Origin: Deltaproteobacteria bacterium
Lineage (GTDB): Bacteria; Desulfobacterota; Desulfuromonadia; Desulfuromonadales; Geopsychrobacteraceae
Length of the DNA: 53,873 nucleotides
NCBI GenBank assembly: GCA_024276935.1
Contig: JAJRWH010000027.1
Location: 1-53,873, forward strand
Direction of reading: 5' to 3'
Positions 34,679 through 43,274 of the stretch are shown here, piece by piece. Both the position numbers and the translations under genes were made by a program. The notes below the pieces were generated by a model. It saw only the letters and a program-made list of their open reading frames with translations. It was not told where the DNA came from and did not search any database. Position 1 is the stretch's first letter. Every line of letters begins with the position of its first letter.

Positions 34679-35500
34679 CTACATCTGCTCCTGCCAGTCC
34701 CGGGTGGTAAACCAATAGGTGTAACGCTCCTGCAACCAGCCGTCTGCCTGGCGGACACGAATCCAGTTGTTCAGAAAATTGAGAAAGTCTACATCGCCCT
34801 TAGCCAGGGCGATTCCAATGGGCTCCCGGGTGAAGGTCTTCCCTCCCAGAGGAAGATAAAGCCGTTTGGGATACTTTAAACTTTGAAATTCCGGAAAAGG
34901 TTGTGAAGCAACCATCGCCTGAGCCCGGCCATTAAGAACCTCCTGCAAGGCCTGACCTTCGTCATCAAACAAGCGTAATTCGGCCTTTGGCAAGTATTTG
35001 TTGGCGGCTTCAGCGGCAGTTGTGCCAATTCTGGCGACAATTGTCACCTTTTTCTGATTATAGTCATCCAGAGTGTTTTTTTCCGCAAACGTCCGATTGC
35101 CAACAATGGACATTCCGGAAAATTCGTAAGGATCAGAAAAATTGACCTTGAGATTTCGTTCCGGCGTCATTCCCATTCCACCAATAATGACATCAAATTT
35201 ACCCGTCAGCAACGCGGGAATAATCCCCGACCATTTGGTCGGGACAAAATCTACCTCTACCCCCATATCCGCAGCCAGCTTGCGCGCGACGTCGATTTCA
35301 AACCCGATAAATTCACCTCGTTTGTTTTTCATTGCCCAGGGAACAAAGGTCGAAAAGCCGACCCGCAGGCGATTTTTCTGTAAAACCTGTTCAAGGGTGC
35401 TCTCTTTTGCCAAGTTCTGCTTCAAGCTCGCTGAATACGCCACAGACGCAAGCAGCAATACCAGGCTCAACGATAATATTACGCGCAATATCCGTGGCAT
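34679..35500 (-). CDS. Amino-acid ABC transporter substrate-binding protein
   Basis: 273-residue periplasmic binding protein of the family that binds polar amino acids (type II fold, SBP_bac_3). A signal peptide (MPRILRVILSLSLVLLLASVAYSA) precedes a long LKQNLAKESTLEQVLQKNRLRVGFS start. Conserved motifs: PWAMKNKRGEFIGFEIDVARKLAADMGVEVDFVPTKWSGIIPALLTGKFDVIIGGMGMTPER. No lipobox is seen. It lies 21 bases after permease A and three bases before permease B, so the order is permease, binding protein, permease, all coupled. The transported amino acid is not known. Confidence 0.92.
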   Translation of the reverse strand: MPRILRVILSLSLVLLLASVAYSASLKQNLAKESTLEQVLQKNRLRVGFSTFVPWAMKNKRGEFIGFEIDVARKLAADMGVEVDFVPTKWSGIIPALLTGKFDVIIGGMGMTPERNLKVNFSDPYEFSGMSIVGNRTFAEKNTLDDYNQKKVTIVARIGTTAAEAANKYLPKAELRLFDDEGQALQEVLNGRAQAMVASQPFPEFQSLKYPKRLYLPLGGKTFTREPIGIALAKGDVDFLNFLNNWIRVRQADGWLQERYTYWFTTRDWQEQM

Positions 35501-35521
35501 TTACTCCCCCTTATCACTTCT

Positions 35522-36373
35522 TCAGGCATCGGGACTGTCCAGTTTCCATTCCAGCAAGCGTACCACAGCCGACAGGCTGAGGGTCAAACCCAGATAAATC
35601 AGGGCAACGGTGAACCAGACTTCAAAAGTCAAAAAACTTTCGGCGACCAGCTGTTGGCCACGCATGCTCAAATCGTATACCGCGATCGTTGAAACCAGTG
35701 CCGAATCCTTGATTAAAGAGATGCCCTGGCTGGTCAAAGGTGGTGCCATCTGGCGTAAAGCCTGTGGCAACACGATATGCCGGTAACGCTGTAGCGAACT
35801 CAAACCTAACGATGCTGCCGCTTCCCACTGACCTTGAGGAACAGCCAGAATACCTGCACGAAGAATTTCTGAAGCATAGGCTCCTTCAAACAAACTGAGT
35901 GCCAAAACGGCTGCGGCAAAACGCTCAATACCAAGAATAGGGGCCAGAACAAAGTAGATCAGAAAGATCTGGATCAGTAGCGGTGTATTACGAATCAGTT
36001 CCAGATAACTCGTTGCCAGGAACCGGGCAACCGGACTCGTAGATAAACGAAAAAAAGCGATCAGCAGACCAATCAGTAATGAACAGAGCAAACTGGCTGC
36101 AACAACCTGCAAGGTGACCCACAGCCCCTGGAGCAGAGGACCTGCCCACCAGGTCCCATCACGCCAATAAACAAGTGCCCGTGGGATACGATACCATTGC
36201 CAATTATAGCCAAGGTTTTCAGATCCAAGAAAAAATAAGTAACCGATAAGCCCCAATAACAGGATAAAAAGACAAACCTCTCCCAGGGTTCGCCATTTAT
36301 GTCGTCCCGTTGATTTCAGTGTCACCTCTCCATTTTCCTTTGCTGCCAGACCAACAAGCGTCTGATCTCGCAT
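35522..36373 (-). CDS. Amino-acid ABC transporter permease
   Basis: 283-residue HisM/GlnP-family inner-membrane permease. It has an N-terminal span (LGEVCLFILLLGLIGYLFFLG, about 30-50), a periplasmic stretch, then five membrane segments starting GPLLQGLWVTLQVVAASLLCSLLIG. The EAA motif is EAAASLGLSSLQRYRHIVLPQALRQMAPPLTSQGISLIKDSALVS. Paralogous over its whole length to the interrupted permease B and intact at the C-terminus. First gene of the transporter unit. No ATPase gene is found in this run; it must be encoded elsewhere. Divergent from the ATP-grasp gene with a 134-base gap. Confidence 0.92.
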   Translation of the reverse strand: MRDQTLVGLAAKENGEVTLKSTGRHKWRTLGEVCLFILLLGLIGYLFFLGSENLGYNWQWYRIPRALVYWRDGTWWAGPLLQGLWVTLQVVAASLLCSLLIGLLIAFFRLSTSPVARFLATSYLELIRNTPLLIQIFLIYFVLAPILGIERFAAAVLALSLFEGAYASEILRAGILAVPQGQWEAAASLGLSSLQRYRHIVLPQALRQMAPPLTSQGISLIKDSALVSTIAVYDLSMRGQQLVAESFLTFEVWFTVALIYLGLTLSLSAVVRLLEWKLDSPDA

Positions 36374-36507
36374 TTATACAGCTGAAAACCTCTGAATTCA
36401 TAACCTTTTATCTTGCAGAAGCCTTTATGCTGTCAAAGTGTTTCGTTAACCGGTATTCTGCCTGCAAGCCTGAGACGCTCGCCGTCAATATAACTGCCGG
36501 AGTAAAA

Positions 36508-37677
36508 ATGATTCTTCTCGATAAGCCCTTTATTTCTGAACTTCTCAAAAAAACGATTCGTGAACATGCTTTCCCCGTTGTCAAAACGGACGTGGTTGCC
36601 ACCTTCGGTTTTTCTGCTGAATCCTTTCTTTTGCAGGAGGAACAGGCCATTTTACAGGCCAAGAGTACTCCCGATCTCCAGATCTATACCACGTCTGAAA
36701 ATGCGCTCGGCTGGATCGTGAAAAACCTTCCTTTCACCAGCCTTCCTGAAAAGATTGCCCTTTTCAAGGACAAAGCCAGATTTCGCAACCTGATCAAACC
36801 CCTGTACCCGGACTTCTTTTTCCAAGAGGTGTCGCTCACGGAGTTGGAAGATCTCACACTGGAGAATCTGCCCCATCCTTTTATCATCAAACCGAATGTC
36901 GGTTTTTTCAGCATGGGCGTTTACAAGATCACAGATGCTGACAGTTGGCAGCAAACCAAAAAGGCCATTTACGCGGAAATCGCCCAGACCAAAGACCTTT
37001 ACCCGGTCGAAGTTCTGAATCCTTCAACCTTTATAATTGAAGAGTGTATCGATGGGGAAGAGTTTGCCATCGATGCCTATTTCAATTCAGCAGGCGAACC
37101 TGTCATCCTCAGCATTCTGCAACATGTTTTTGCCTCTGACGAGGATGTCAGTGACCGGGTCTATCTGACCTCGCAGGAGATCATCACAAAGAACCTTGCA
37201 CCCTTCACCTCTTTTCTGCAGGAAATCAGCACGCTGGCGAAGGTCAAAAACTTTCCGGTTCATGTTGAAATCAGACGTGATCACAGGGGAAGGTTGATTC
37301 CCATTGAAATCAATCCGATGCGCTTTGGTGGCTGGTGTACAACCGCAGATCTGACTACTTTCGCCTATGGATTTAACCCCTACGTCTACTTTTTTTCACA
37401 AAAAAAACCGGACTGGACGAAAATCCTGCACAATAAAGCAGACAAACTTTACAGCCTTATTGTCCTGGACAATTCTACGGGAGTTGAGAGTCGGCAAATC
37501 GCAGCCTTCGACTACGAACGACTTCTGACCGGGTTTAAAAAACCGCTTGAGCTGCGAAAGATTGCCTACGACGAATACCCGGTTTTCGGGTTTCTCTTTG
37601 TCGAGACCACACCGGATGGTTCAGAACTGGAACAGATTCTGCGTTCGGACCTGCGCGAATTCATAACCCTGAAATAG
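36508..37677 (+). CDS. ATP-grasp domain protein of unknown substrate
   Basis: 389-residue cytoplasmic protein of the ATP-grasp fold (carbamoyl-phosphate-synthase L-chain-like). The ATP-binding region contains FIIKPNVGFFSMGVYKI (about 130-147), the later EECIDGEEFAIDAYF and the catalytic HVEIRRDHRGRLIPIEINPMRFGGW segment with the Mg-binding Glu and Asn. ATP-grasp enzymes ligate a carboxylate to an amine or thiol, for example in amino-acid or peptide derivatives. The start is ATG 36508 after GGAG; the open frame from 36310 overlaps the permease. No typical partner (radical SAM or peptide precursor) is adjacent; only the divergent amino-acid transporter hints at amino-acid substrates. Confidence 0.8.
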   Translation: MILLDKPFISELLKKTIREHAFPVVKTDVVATFGFSAESFLLQEEQAILQAKSTPDLQIYTTSENALGWIVKNLPFTSLPEKIALFKDKARFRNLIKPLYPDFFFQEVSLTELEDLTLENLPHPFIIKPNVGFFSMGVYKITDADSWQQTKKAIYAEIAQTKDLYPVEVLNPSTFIIEECIDGEEFAIDAYFNSAGEPVILSILQHVFASDEDVSDRVYLTSQEIITKNLAPFTSFLQEISTLAKVKNFPVHVEIRRDHRGRLIPIEINPMRFGGWCTTADLTTFAYGFNPYVYFFSQKKPDWTKILHNKADKLYSLIVLDNSTGVESRQIAAFDYERLLTGFKKPLELRKIAYDEYPVFGFLFVETTPDGSELEQILRSDLREFITLK

Positions 37678-37705
37678 AAGATGCGTTGTTCGTGGGCCGG
37701 GGCCG

Positions 37706-38161
37706 CTATCTCTTCTGCTTGTCAAGGTACTGCTGGTGATAGGCTTCGGCCAGCCAGAACCTCCCTGCTTTACAGATTTCGGTCACCACAGGCTCGGTAT
37801 GCTTTCCAGATTTCCCCTCGGCATCCCGGCTCTTTTCGGCCAAGCATCGCTGCTCTTCATCGACATAGAAGATGACACTGCGATACTGGGTACCCACATC
37901 CCAGCCCTGAAAGTTGAGGCTGGTCGGATTATGTATCTGCCAGAAATGTTCGAGAAGTTTTTCATAGCTGATCAGCCGGGGATCGTAATCGACCTGAACC
38001 ACTTCTGCATGGCCCGTTTCACCACTACAGACCTGCTCATAGGTCGGATTTGATTTTTCTCCCCCCATGTAGCCGACGGCAGTGTTAACAACCCCGGCAA
38101 GATCTGCAAATTTCTTTTCAATTCCCCAAAAACATCCCGCAGCAAAATAAGCGGTTTTCAT
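37706..38161 (-). CDS. msrA: Peptide methionine sulfoxide reductase A
   Basis: 151-residue cytoplasmic repair enzyme that reduces methionine-S-sulfoxide in proteins. The catalytic Cys10 sits in the signature GCFWG (9-13). SNPTYEQVCSGETGHAEVVQVDYDP and FWQIHNPT are conserved. The resolving Cys must be the one near residue 104 or 132 (CLAEKSRD, EICKAG), otherwise thioredoxin acts directly. It overlaps the upstream DUF815 gene by 4 bases and is coupled to it. No MsrB is adjacent. It converges with the ATP-grasp gene. Confidence 0.95.
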   Translation of the reverse strand: MKTAYFAAGCFWGIEKKFADLAGVVNTAVGYMGGEKSNPTYEQVCSGETGHAEVVQVDYDPRLISYEKLLEHFWQIHNPTSLNFQGWDVGTQYRSVIFYVDEEQRCLAEKSRDAEGKSGKHTEPVVTEICKAGRFWLAEAYHQQYLDKQKR

Positions 38162-39057
38162 CCTTTGCTCTCCCGCATTCTACGGCCAATAAAATAACTG
38201 GCAAACTGAAAGGCCGTACGCCCGCAACGCTTGCTTTTTTTATGCGACCAGGCAATGGCACTCAAGCGAATCTCATCGTTCCACACTGGAGCAATCCCCT
38301 GCTGACGGCAGATTCGGGCCATCGTCTGTTCCACAACTTCAAGATACTGGTCCTGACTGAAACTGTTGAACGCAACCCAGAGACCGAAACGATCCGAAAG
38401 TGAAATTTTTTCTTCCACCCCCTCACCATGATGAATCTCATTGTTGACCATCTTGGCCCCCAGATTGTCTGTTTCATATTCGGGCAGCAGATGGCGACGG
38501 TTGGAAGTAACATAAATCCGGACATTTTCCGGCGCGGCATAAACCGACCCGTCCAGAGCACTTTTAAGCACCTTGTAGCCCAATTCACCGGCTTCAAAGG
38601 AAAGATCATCACACAACAGGATAAATCGATATTGCTGTCTGCGAATCGCCGCAAAAATATCGGGAAGATGGATCAGATCGTCTTTATCTACCTGGATGAC
38701 CCGCAAGCCTTCAGCAGCATAACGGTTGAGCAAAGCACGAACCAGGGTCGATTTTCCTGTTCCGCGTGTTCCCCAGAGCAGGACATTGTTTGAGGGGAAA
38801 CCATCGATAAACTGCCGGGTGTTTTCTTCGAGCACCTGTTTCTGCTTATCAATCCCGAGCAGGTCGTCAAGTTCAACCGGGTCGAGAGCATCAACCGGAT
38901 GGAGAAAGCCTGCCAGCGAATGACGACGCCAACTTGCGGCATAGCAGGTCTGCCAATCAACAGGATCTACCGCCTGTGGCAACAGCTGTTCCACCGCCGC
39001 CAGAACCCTTTTCAGTTGAGCTCTGAGTTCATCATCCTCACCAAGCATCTTCTCCAT
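38158..39057 (-). CDS. DUF815 family AAA ATPase
   Basis: 299-residue P-loop ATPase of the DUF815 group. Walker A GTRGTGKST is at 96-104 and the Walker B-like FILLCDDLSFE near 145-155. Conserved VTSNRRHLLPE, LSDRFGLWVAFNSFSQDQYL and the C-terminal SGRTAFQFASYFIGRR-type ending (CGRTAFQFASYFIGRRM) identify the family. Its biological role is not established; some members are adjacent to protein-repair or stress genes. Cotranscribed with msrA (4-base overlap). The N-terminal 60 residues are a helical region without known domain. Confidence 0.85.
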   Translation of the reverse strand: MEKMLGEDDELRAQLKRVLAAVEQLLPQAVDPVDWQTCYAASWRRHSLAGFLHPVDALDPVELDDLLGIDKQKQVLEENTRQFIDGFPSNNVLLWGTRGTGKSTLVRALLNRYAAEGLRVIQVDKDDLIHLPDIFAAIRRQQYRFILLCDDLSFEAGELGYKVLKSALDGSVYAAPENVRIYVTSNRRHLLPEYETDNLGAKMVNNEIHHGEGVEEKISLSDRFGLWVAFNSFSQDQYLEVVEQTMARICRQQGIAPVWNDEIRLSAIAWSHKKSKRCGRTAFQFASYFIGRRMRESKG

Positions 39058-39091
39058 TCTTCATCCCTTTCGATTTTCAGTCAGGGTCACC

Positions 39092-40693
39092 TCAAACAAA
39101 ACGCAACAACAACAGGTTGAGCAGGCCAATCATGAAACCGAGCAGGCCACCAAACAGATTGATATATTTAAACTGTTCCTGCATGATTCCCATCAACAGG
39201 CCCTCGACCTCCATCAGATCAAGCCCGTTAACCTTTTCTTCAACCATCCGTTGAACATTGAGAGTCTCGACCAGCCGTGGCGCTTCCTTCTTGAGCAGTT
39301 CTTCGACCAGCTGACAAAGAGCCACTTCCAGCTCCTGACGCAAATCATTTGGTAATCGGGCCGCAAGCAGACCAAGGGGTTTACGGTAGAGCCATTCTTC
39401 ACTCTGCTCCGCCAGAACCCTTTCAAGGGTTTTTCGAACCTGGTCCGAGCCTAACAGGTTGAGCAGTCGTTCCGTCAGCTGCTCACGAAAACGGTCCAGA
39501 TGCCCTTCTGGCAGGGCCTGCTGCAGCAAACTGTCAAAAGAACGTTCCTTGAGGCGATCAACCACCGTCAGGGTCAACCCGAGAGCCGCTTCAGTGGTCC
39601 GGCGGGACTGTACGGCAACAATGGCCTGCTCACGTATAAAACGTCGCAGACCGTTGACCTTCTCGAAGGGCAGATTTTCAAGATAGCTGGCCAGGGATTT
39701 GTCGAGCAGCAGATCGACCCGTTCACGCAGCAGGGTCGCCAATTGCTGTTGTGTCCGCTCTTCCTTAAGCCAGGCGGCAATTTCATCGCCTGCCTTGTCA
39801 AGAAAATCGGGGATCTTGTCATAGATTTTATCGAGATCCATAAACCCGCTGAGAAGCCCCGCCAGCCCACCCAGAGAATCGAGGAACGAATCGATGGCAG
39901 CCTTGCCCTTTTCGATCAGACGTTCCCTGAACTCGGGATCGTAGAGCATGGCACCAAAACGCTCGACCAATGGCGGCAGTTCACGCTCCAGTTGATCAAG
40001 CAATAATTCGACAAGTTCTGGAGGCAGCAATTCACGCAAGGGACGCTCATCGGTAAACAGAGCTTCCGTTTTATGGTCGACATAATGACCGACCGTTTCG
40101 GCCAGTTGGGGTGATTGAAAAAAAGTCTCCAGCTTGTGATCCAGGTGCTGCTGTAAGGCCTGATAACGTTCCGGTGTAAGAAATTGGCCCAAATTTTTGG
40201 CCAACCACTGATCTCCCTGACGGGATAAAAAAACCCGCAGTCGCGAATGAACTTCTTCGCTCTGAAGATAGGCAAAAATCAATTGTGACAACTTGCCGTG
40301 CCCCAGGGTAACCAGTTCACGAAACCGGGGTCGAAAACGGTCGGGAATCAGAGTTTCGAACGGCCCCAGCTTGCGGTCAAGAAAAACTCCCAGCTTGTCC
40401 GTAACGGCCAGACGCAATTCATTTTGAACACTCTGCCTGGCAAAGGCCCGACCAACGTCAGCAGCCGTTAGCAGATGCTCGCCGACCATTTCACCCATTT
40501 TGCGCGCCAGTTCCCCTCTTTTAGCGGGAATAATCCCCGGCGTCAGCGGCAAGCGCACCCCCAGAATCCGCCAGGCCTTCAAGGGTCTGAACAACATTCG
40601 AATCGCAATATAGTTGGTAACATACCCGATCAACGCCCCAAGCAGAGGCGGCAGCAGGTAAGGAAGGTAGGCTTGAAAATCGATAGCTTGCAT
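39092..40693 (-). CDS. DUF445 membrane protein
   Basis: 533-residue protein of the DUF445 family. One membrane span at the start (YLPYLLPPLLGALIGYVTNYIAIRMLF), a long cytoplasmic or periplasmic helical body with leucine and charge patterns (about 55-500), and a second span at the end (YINLFGGLLGFMIGLLNLLLLRFV). Motifs NYIAIRMLFRP and GIIPAKRGELARKMGEMVGEHLL are conserved in the family. Function unknown; some relatives affect cell-envelope or stress phenotypes. ATG 40693 gives the family-like start; the open frame extends to 40729. Preceded on the same strand by a weak terminator at 40721. Confidence 0.85.
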   Translation of the reverse strand: MQAIDFQAYLPYLLPPLLGALIGYVTNYIAIRMLFRPLKAWRILGVRLPLTPGIIPAKRGELARKMGEMVGEHLLTAADVGRAFARQSVQNELRLAVTDKLGVFLDRKLGPFETLIPDRFRPRFRELVTLGHGKLSQLIFAYLQSEEVHSRLRVFLSRQGDQWLAKNLGQFLTPERYQALQQHLDHKLETFFQSPQLAETVGHYVDHKTEALFTDERPLRELLPPELVELLLDQLERELPPLVERFGAMLYDPEFRERLIEKGKAAIDSFLDSLGGLAGLLSGFMDLDKIYDKIPDFLDKAGDEIAAWLKEERTQQQLATLLRERVDLLLDKSLASYLENLPFEKVNGLRRFIREQAIVAVQSRRTTEAALGLTLTVVDRLKERSFDSLLQQALPEGHLDRFREQLTERLLNLLGSDQVRKTLERVLAEQSEEWLYRKPLGLLAARLPNDLRQELEVALCQLVEELLKKEAPRLVETLNVQRMVEEKVNGLDLMEVEGLLMGIMQEQFKYINLFGGLLGFMIGLLNLLLLRFV

Positions 40694-40720
40694 AAACTCT
40701 GATACCTGATGATTGCGATT

Positions 40721-40743
40721 AAAAAACACCCGAATGCGGGCCT
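40721..40743 (-). terminator. Intrinsic terminator after the nucleotidyltransferase gene
   Basis: Minus strand: CCCG/CGGG (extended by one G-T pair) with a CATT loop, followed by TGTTTTTT. A short stem but a clear T run. It separates the 40847-45600 unit from the DUF445 gene. Confidence 0.55.
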
Positions 40744-40846
40744 GGTCTTTTCTCCCCGATTCCCTGGCAGAGGTCTCAAACAGAGAGCACAGCCAAGGCT
40801 TGATTCCTCATAATTTCAGCTCCTGGCCAGCGTCAGAGGTCTGGGC

Positions 40847-41842
40847 CTATTGATCCATTTCGATGATTGAATGATCACCAATATTCATCCGGCGAGGAGA
40901 ACCGAGCAGTGAAACCGAATCTCCCAGCAATGACTCTTCAAGAACCAGGCTTTTAACCCGATTGTTGGCATTGATAATCGAATTGCGAATGACACTCTCG
41001 TCGATACAACTGCCTGCGGCCACTGAAACATTGGGACCGATAATCGAATTGCGAACGACCGCACCCTGTTCAATATGAACCGGCTCGATCAACACAGAGT
41101 TTTCAACTTCGCCATGGACATGATGACGACCCTGAAGCAGATAACGGTTGGTTTCGAGCAGGGTTTCCGGCTTGCCACAATCGAGCCAGGCATCAATTTC
41201 GGGCGCACGCAGAATCATCCCTTCACTGATCATTCGCATAAAAACCGCGGGCAGATAGTACTCACCCTTGACCGTCTCGCCAGCTTTGATCGTCCGCTCG
41301 ATGGCGTCCATAAATTCCTGGCCATTTTTCAGATAATAGAGTCCGACCTGGGCCAGGCGTGAAACAGGTGTATCCGGTTTTTCAACCATATCAACGATCC
41401 GGTCCTCCTTGATCACGTTGACTCCGAAACGTTGATAATCCTCAACCTCTTTCGAATAAATCAGCCCATCCGCCTGAGCGCAAAGCTGCGGGATCTGACT
41501 CAGATCGGTCACAAAGATCGTATCGTTGAAAACCACCAGCAGATCATCGCCCGCGTCAATGGCAGGTGCCGCCAAGGCCACAGCATGCGCCGGGCCCAGA
41601 CGTTGTTGCTGAACAAAATAGCGACATTTGAGAGCTGGAAACTTGCGTGCCATAAAATCTTCGATCTGCTGACCATTTTCATCGGTAATAAACAGATATT
41701 CTTCGACCTTCAAAGACTCAAGGCGGTTGATGATATGCTCCAGAACCGTTTTTCCCGCAACATGAACCAAAGACTTGGCTTTGGTATGGGTATGTGGACG
41801 CAGACGGGTTCCCTTGCCTGCAACCGGAAGAATTACTTTCAT
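40847..41842 (-). CDS. Sugar-phosphate nucleotidyltransferase with left-handed helix domain
   Basis: 331-residue enzyme. The N-terminal nucleotidyltransferase domain begins MKVILPVAGKGTRLRPHTHTKAKSLVHVAGKTVLEHI, the G-x-G-T-R-L-x-P signature. The catalytic Asp occurs in LLVVFNDTIF. From about residue 240 (HGEVENSVLIEPVHIEQGAVVRNSIIGPNVSVAAGS) hexapeptide repeats form a left-handed beta helix. This layout fits GlmU-like or glucose-1-phosphate thymidylyltransferase / mannose-1-phosphate guanylyltransferase relatives, which activate sugars for cell-surface glycans. The exact sugar is not known. It is the last gene of the rimO-apbE unit and starts 7 bases after the lipoprotein. Confidence 0.88.
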   Translation of the reverse strand: MKVILPVAGKGTRLRPHTHTKAKSLVHVAGKTVLEHIINRLESLKVEEYLFITDENGQQIEDFMARKFPALKCRYFVQQQRLGPAHAVALAAPAIDAGDDLLVVFNDTIFVTDLSQIPQLCAQADGLIYSKEVEDYQRFGVNVIKEDRIVDMVEKPDTPVSRLAQVGLYYLKNGQEFMDAIERTIKAGETVKGEYYLPAVFMRMISEGMILRAPEIDAWLDCGKPETLLETNRYLLQGRHHVHGEVENSVLIEPVHIEQGAVVRNSIIGPNVSVAAGSCIDESVIRNSIINANNRVKSLVLEESLLGDSVSLLGSPRRMNIGDHSIIEMDQ

Positions 41843-41849
41843 CGATCCC

Positions 41850-42320
41850 TCACTTTTTTTCGGTTAATGGGGCAATATTTAATTCCAGGGGAACTCCTGG
41901 CCCCGGAACCACACGGATTGAAATTTTTTCCAGATCGACTCCCGAAGCCTGTAGATAGGCACGCAAAACCTTGACCCGCTCCCGAGCCAGCAGCGAATCG
42001 TACTCGGCCCCTTTGCCGCTGACCGCATGAACCCGCAACTGCCAGGCCAACCCGGACCGCCGAATCAACCTGACCAGAGGATCCAGCAGGTCGGGGCCAC
42101 CAGGCATTGGCAAGACAGATGCGTCACCAAACAGAACTCCCGCAGGATAACGGATACGCACCGGATTTCCCTCACGAATCCGAGCCCCGGGAAGTTTCTC
42201 TATTTCTCCCTGAAGTTGAGATGCCTTCAAAGGTGTTTCAGTCGGCAAAGAGCCGGTGCCTCCGGGCACACAGCCAGCCACCAGCAAACAGAGCAAAAAC
42301 AGTCCACCGAAATATCGCAT
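41850..42320 (-). CDS. Small OmpA-like-tail lipoprotein
   Basis: 156-residue lipoprotein. MRYFGGLFLLCLLVAGC carries a lipobox, with Cys17 as the lipidated residue. After a flexible stretch, FGDASVLPMPGGPDLLDPLVRLIRRSGLAWQLRVHAVSGKGAEYDSLLARERVKVLRAYLQASGVDLEKISIRV resembles the OmpA C-terminal peptidoglycan-binding fold in layout, with weak identity (RxxxVxxxLxxxGV-like). Role unknown; a periplasmic or outer-membrane anchored partner of the neighbouring flavin-transfer genes is possible. The frame is open well upstream to 42713, but ATG 42320 has AAGGAATAAGAGA before it. It starts 5 bases after the Gx transporter stop. Confidence 0.7.
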   Translation of the reverse strand: MRYFGGLFLLCLLVAGCVPGGTGSLPTETPLKASQLQGEIEKLPGARIREGNPVRIRYPAGVLFGDASVLPMPGGPDLLDPLVRLIRRSGLAWQLRVHAVSGKGAEYDSLLARERVKVLRAYLQASGVDLEKISIRVVPGPGVPLELNIAPLTEKK

Positions 42321-42325
42321 ATCTC

Positions 42326-42907
42326 TTATTCCTTTTCCTGATGCTGTCCGAACCGCTTGTGACAGGCACCAAAGGCAGGATGCGGCAACAGATGATCGAC
42401 CAGTAAATCTGCCGCAAAACCATTGAGAACCCCGCTTACCAACGCAAACAGCAAAAAGGCCGGTAACAGAAACCAGATCGACTGATGCTGGATCACCACC
42501 AGCCCGGCCATCAGCAATTGGCCACAGACGTGCCCGGCAGCGCCCAGCACCGAAAGACCGATCAGACTGACCCCCCTGCGCAGCAACAGGGCACCACCAG
42601 TCACAAACAGGTTGGCGGTCACTCCACCTGCCAGCGACAGCAGAAAGCCGGGACCAAACAGACTGCCCAGCAACAGGCTGCCAATAAAGATTCGACTGAG
42701 GGTCAAAACCCACATCGCCCTCACACCATAGAGCGAAAGGACTGTCAGGGCCAGAATGTTTGCCAGTCCGATCCGAAACCAGGGCAAGGGGTTGGGCAGC
42801 AGAGCCTCAAAAGTGTGCAGACCAACCGCCAGGGCAATAAACAACGCCATAAATACCCGCTGGCGTATCTGGGCCAGATCCTGTTGTTCAGCGACTGAGG
42901 AGATCAT
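42326..42907 (-). CDS. Gx transporter family membrane protein
   Basis: 193-residue membrane protein with about five spans of the group once called heptaprenyl diphosphate synthase component I. MALFIALAVGLHTFEALLPNPLPWFRIGLANILALTVLSLYG and GSLLLGSLFGPGFLLSLAGGV are the family core. It usually stands next to NusG-domain-II and ApbE proteins, as here. Substrate unknown; a role in isoprenoid or flavin-related transport is suggested by others. Start ATG 42907, 20 bases inside the end of the NusG-II gene, so coupled. The open frame to 43111 is a shadow. Confidence 0.82.
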   Translation of the reverse strand: MISSVAEQQDLAQIRQRVFMALFIALAVGLHTFEALLPNPLPWFRIGLANILALTVLSLYGVRAMWVLTLSRIFIGSLLLGSLFGPGFLLSLAGGVTANLFVTGGALLLRRGVSLIGLSVLGAAGHVCGQLLMAGLVVIQHQSIWFLLPAFLLFALVSGVLNGFAADLLVDHLLPHPAFGACHKRFGQHQEKE

Positions 42908-43274
42908 AACCCTTTGAATCCTCTCCTTCAATCCTGACAACGATCCGATTGGGGACACAGGCCAGCAGATCACCACTGCGCCAGGCCTCTCCCATACCGA
43001 TACAGATTTTACGCGGGCAGGGTGAAGAGACCACCCGGACACGGCCACCGGCAATCTCAATGCTGGTGATCCCCAGTGGCCCTTGCAGATCGAGGCGTCG
43101 GTCCTGGACAAGAGGGCCGGAAAAGACGATTTTTTCTCCCGAATAAATCACCAGCTGTTTCCCGGGAACTCTGCCAAAAGTAAAAAACAGACTGCCTAGG
43201 AGGATCAGAACCAGAAGTGCGATGAGGACACGATCCGTTCCTGTTGTTCTGGCCCAAAGAGAACTCAACGCCAT
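42888..43274 (-). CDS. NusG domain II protein
   Basis: 128-residue protein with one N-terminal span (RVLIALLVLILLGSLFFTFG, about 15-35) and an external beta domain. CPRKICIGMGEAWRSGDLLACVPNRIVVRIEG is the NusG-II signature, with paired Cys. Despite the name it is unrelated to transcription; such proteins lie beside ApbE, Gx and Rnf-type genes. It overlaps apbE by 10 bases and the Gx gene by 20 bases, so all three are translationally linked. Confidence 0.85.
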   Translation of the reverse strand: MALSSLWARTTGTDRVLIALLVLILLGSLFFTFGRVPGKQLVIYSGEKIVFSGPLVQDRRLDLQGPLGITSIEIAGGRVRVVSSPCPRKICIGMGEAWRSGDLLACVPNRIVVRIEGEDSKGYDLLSR

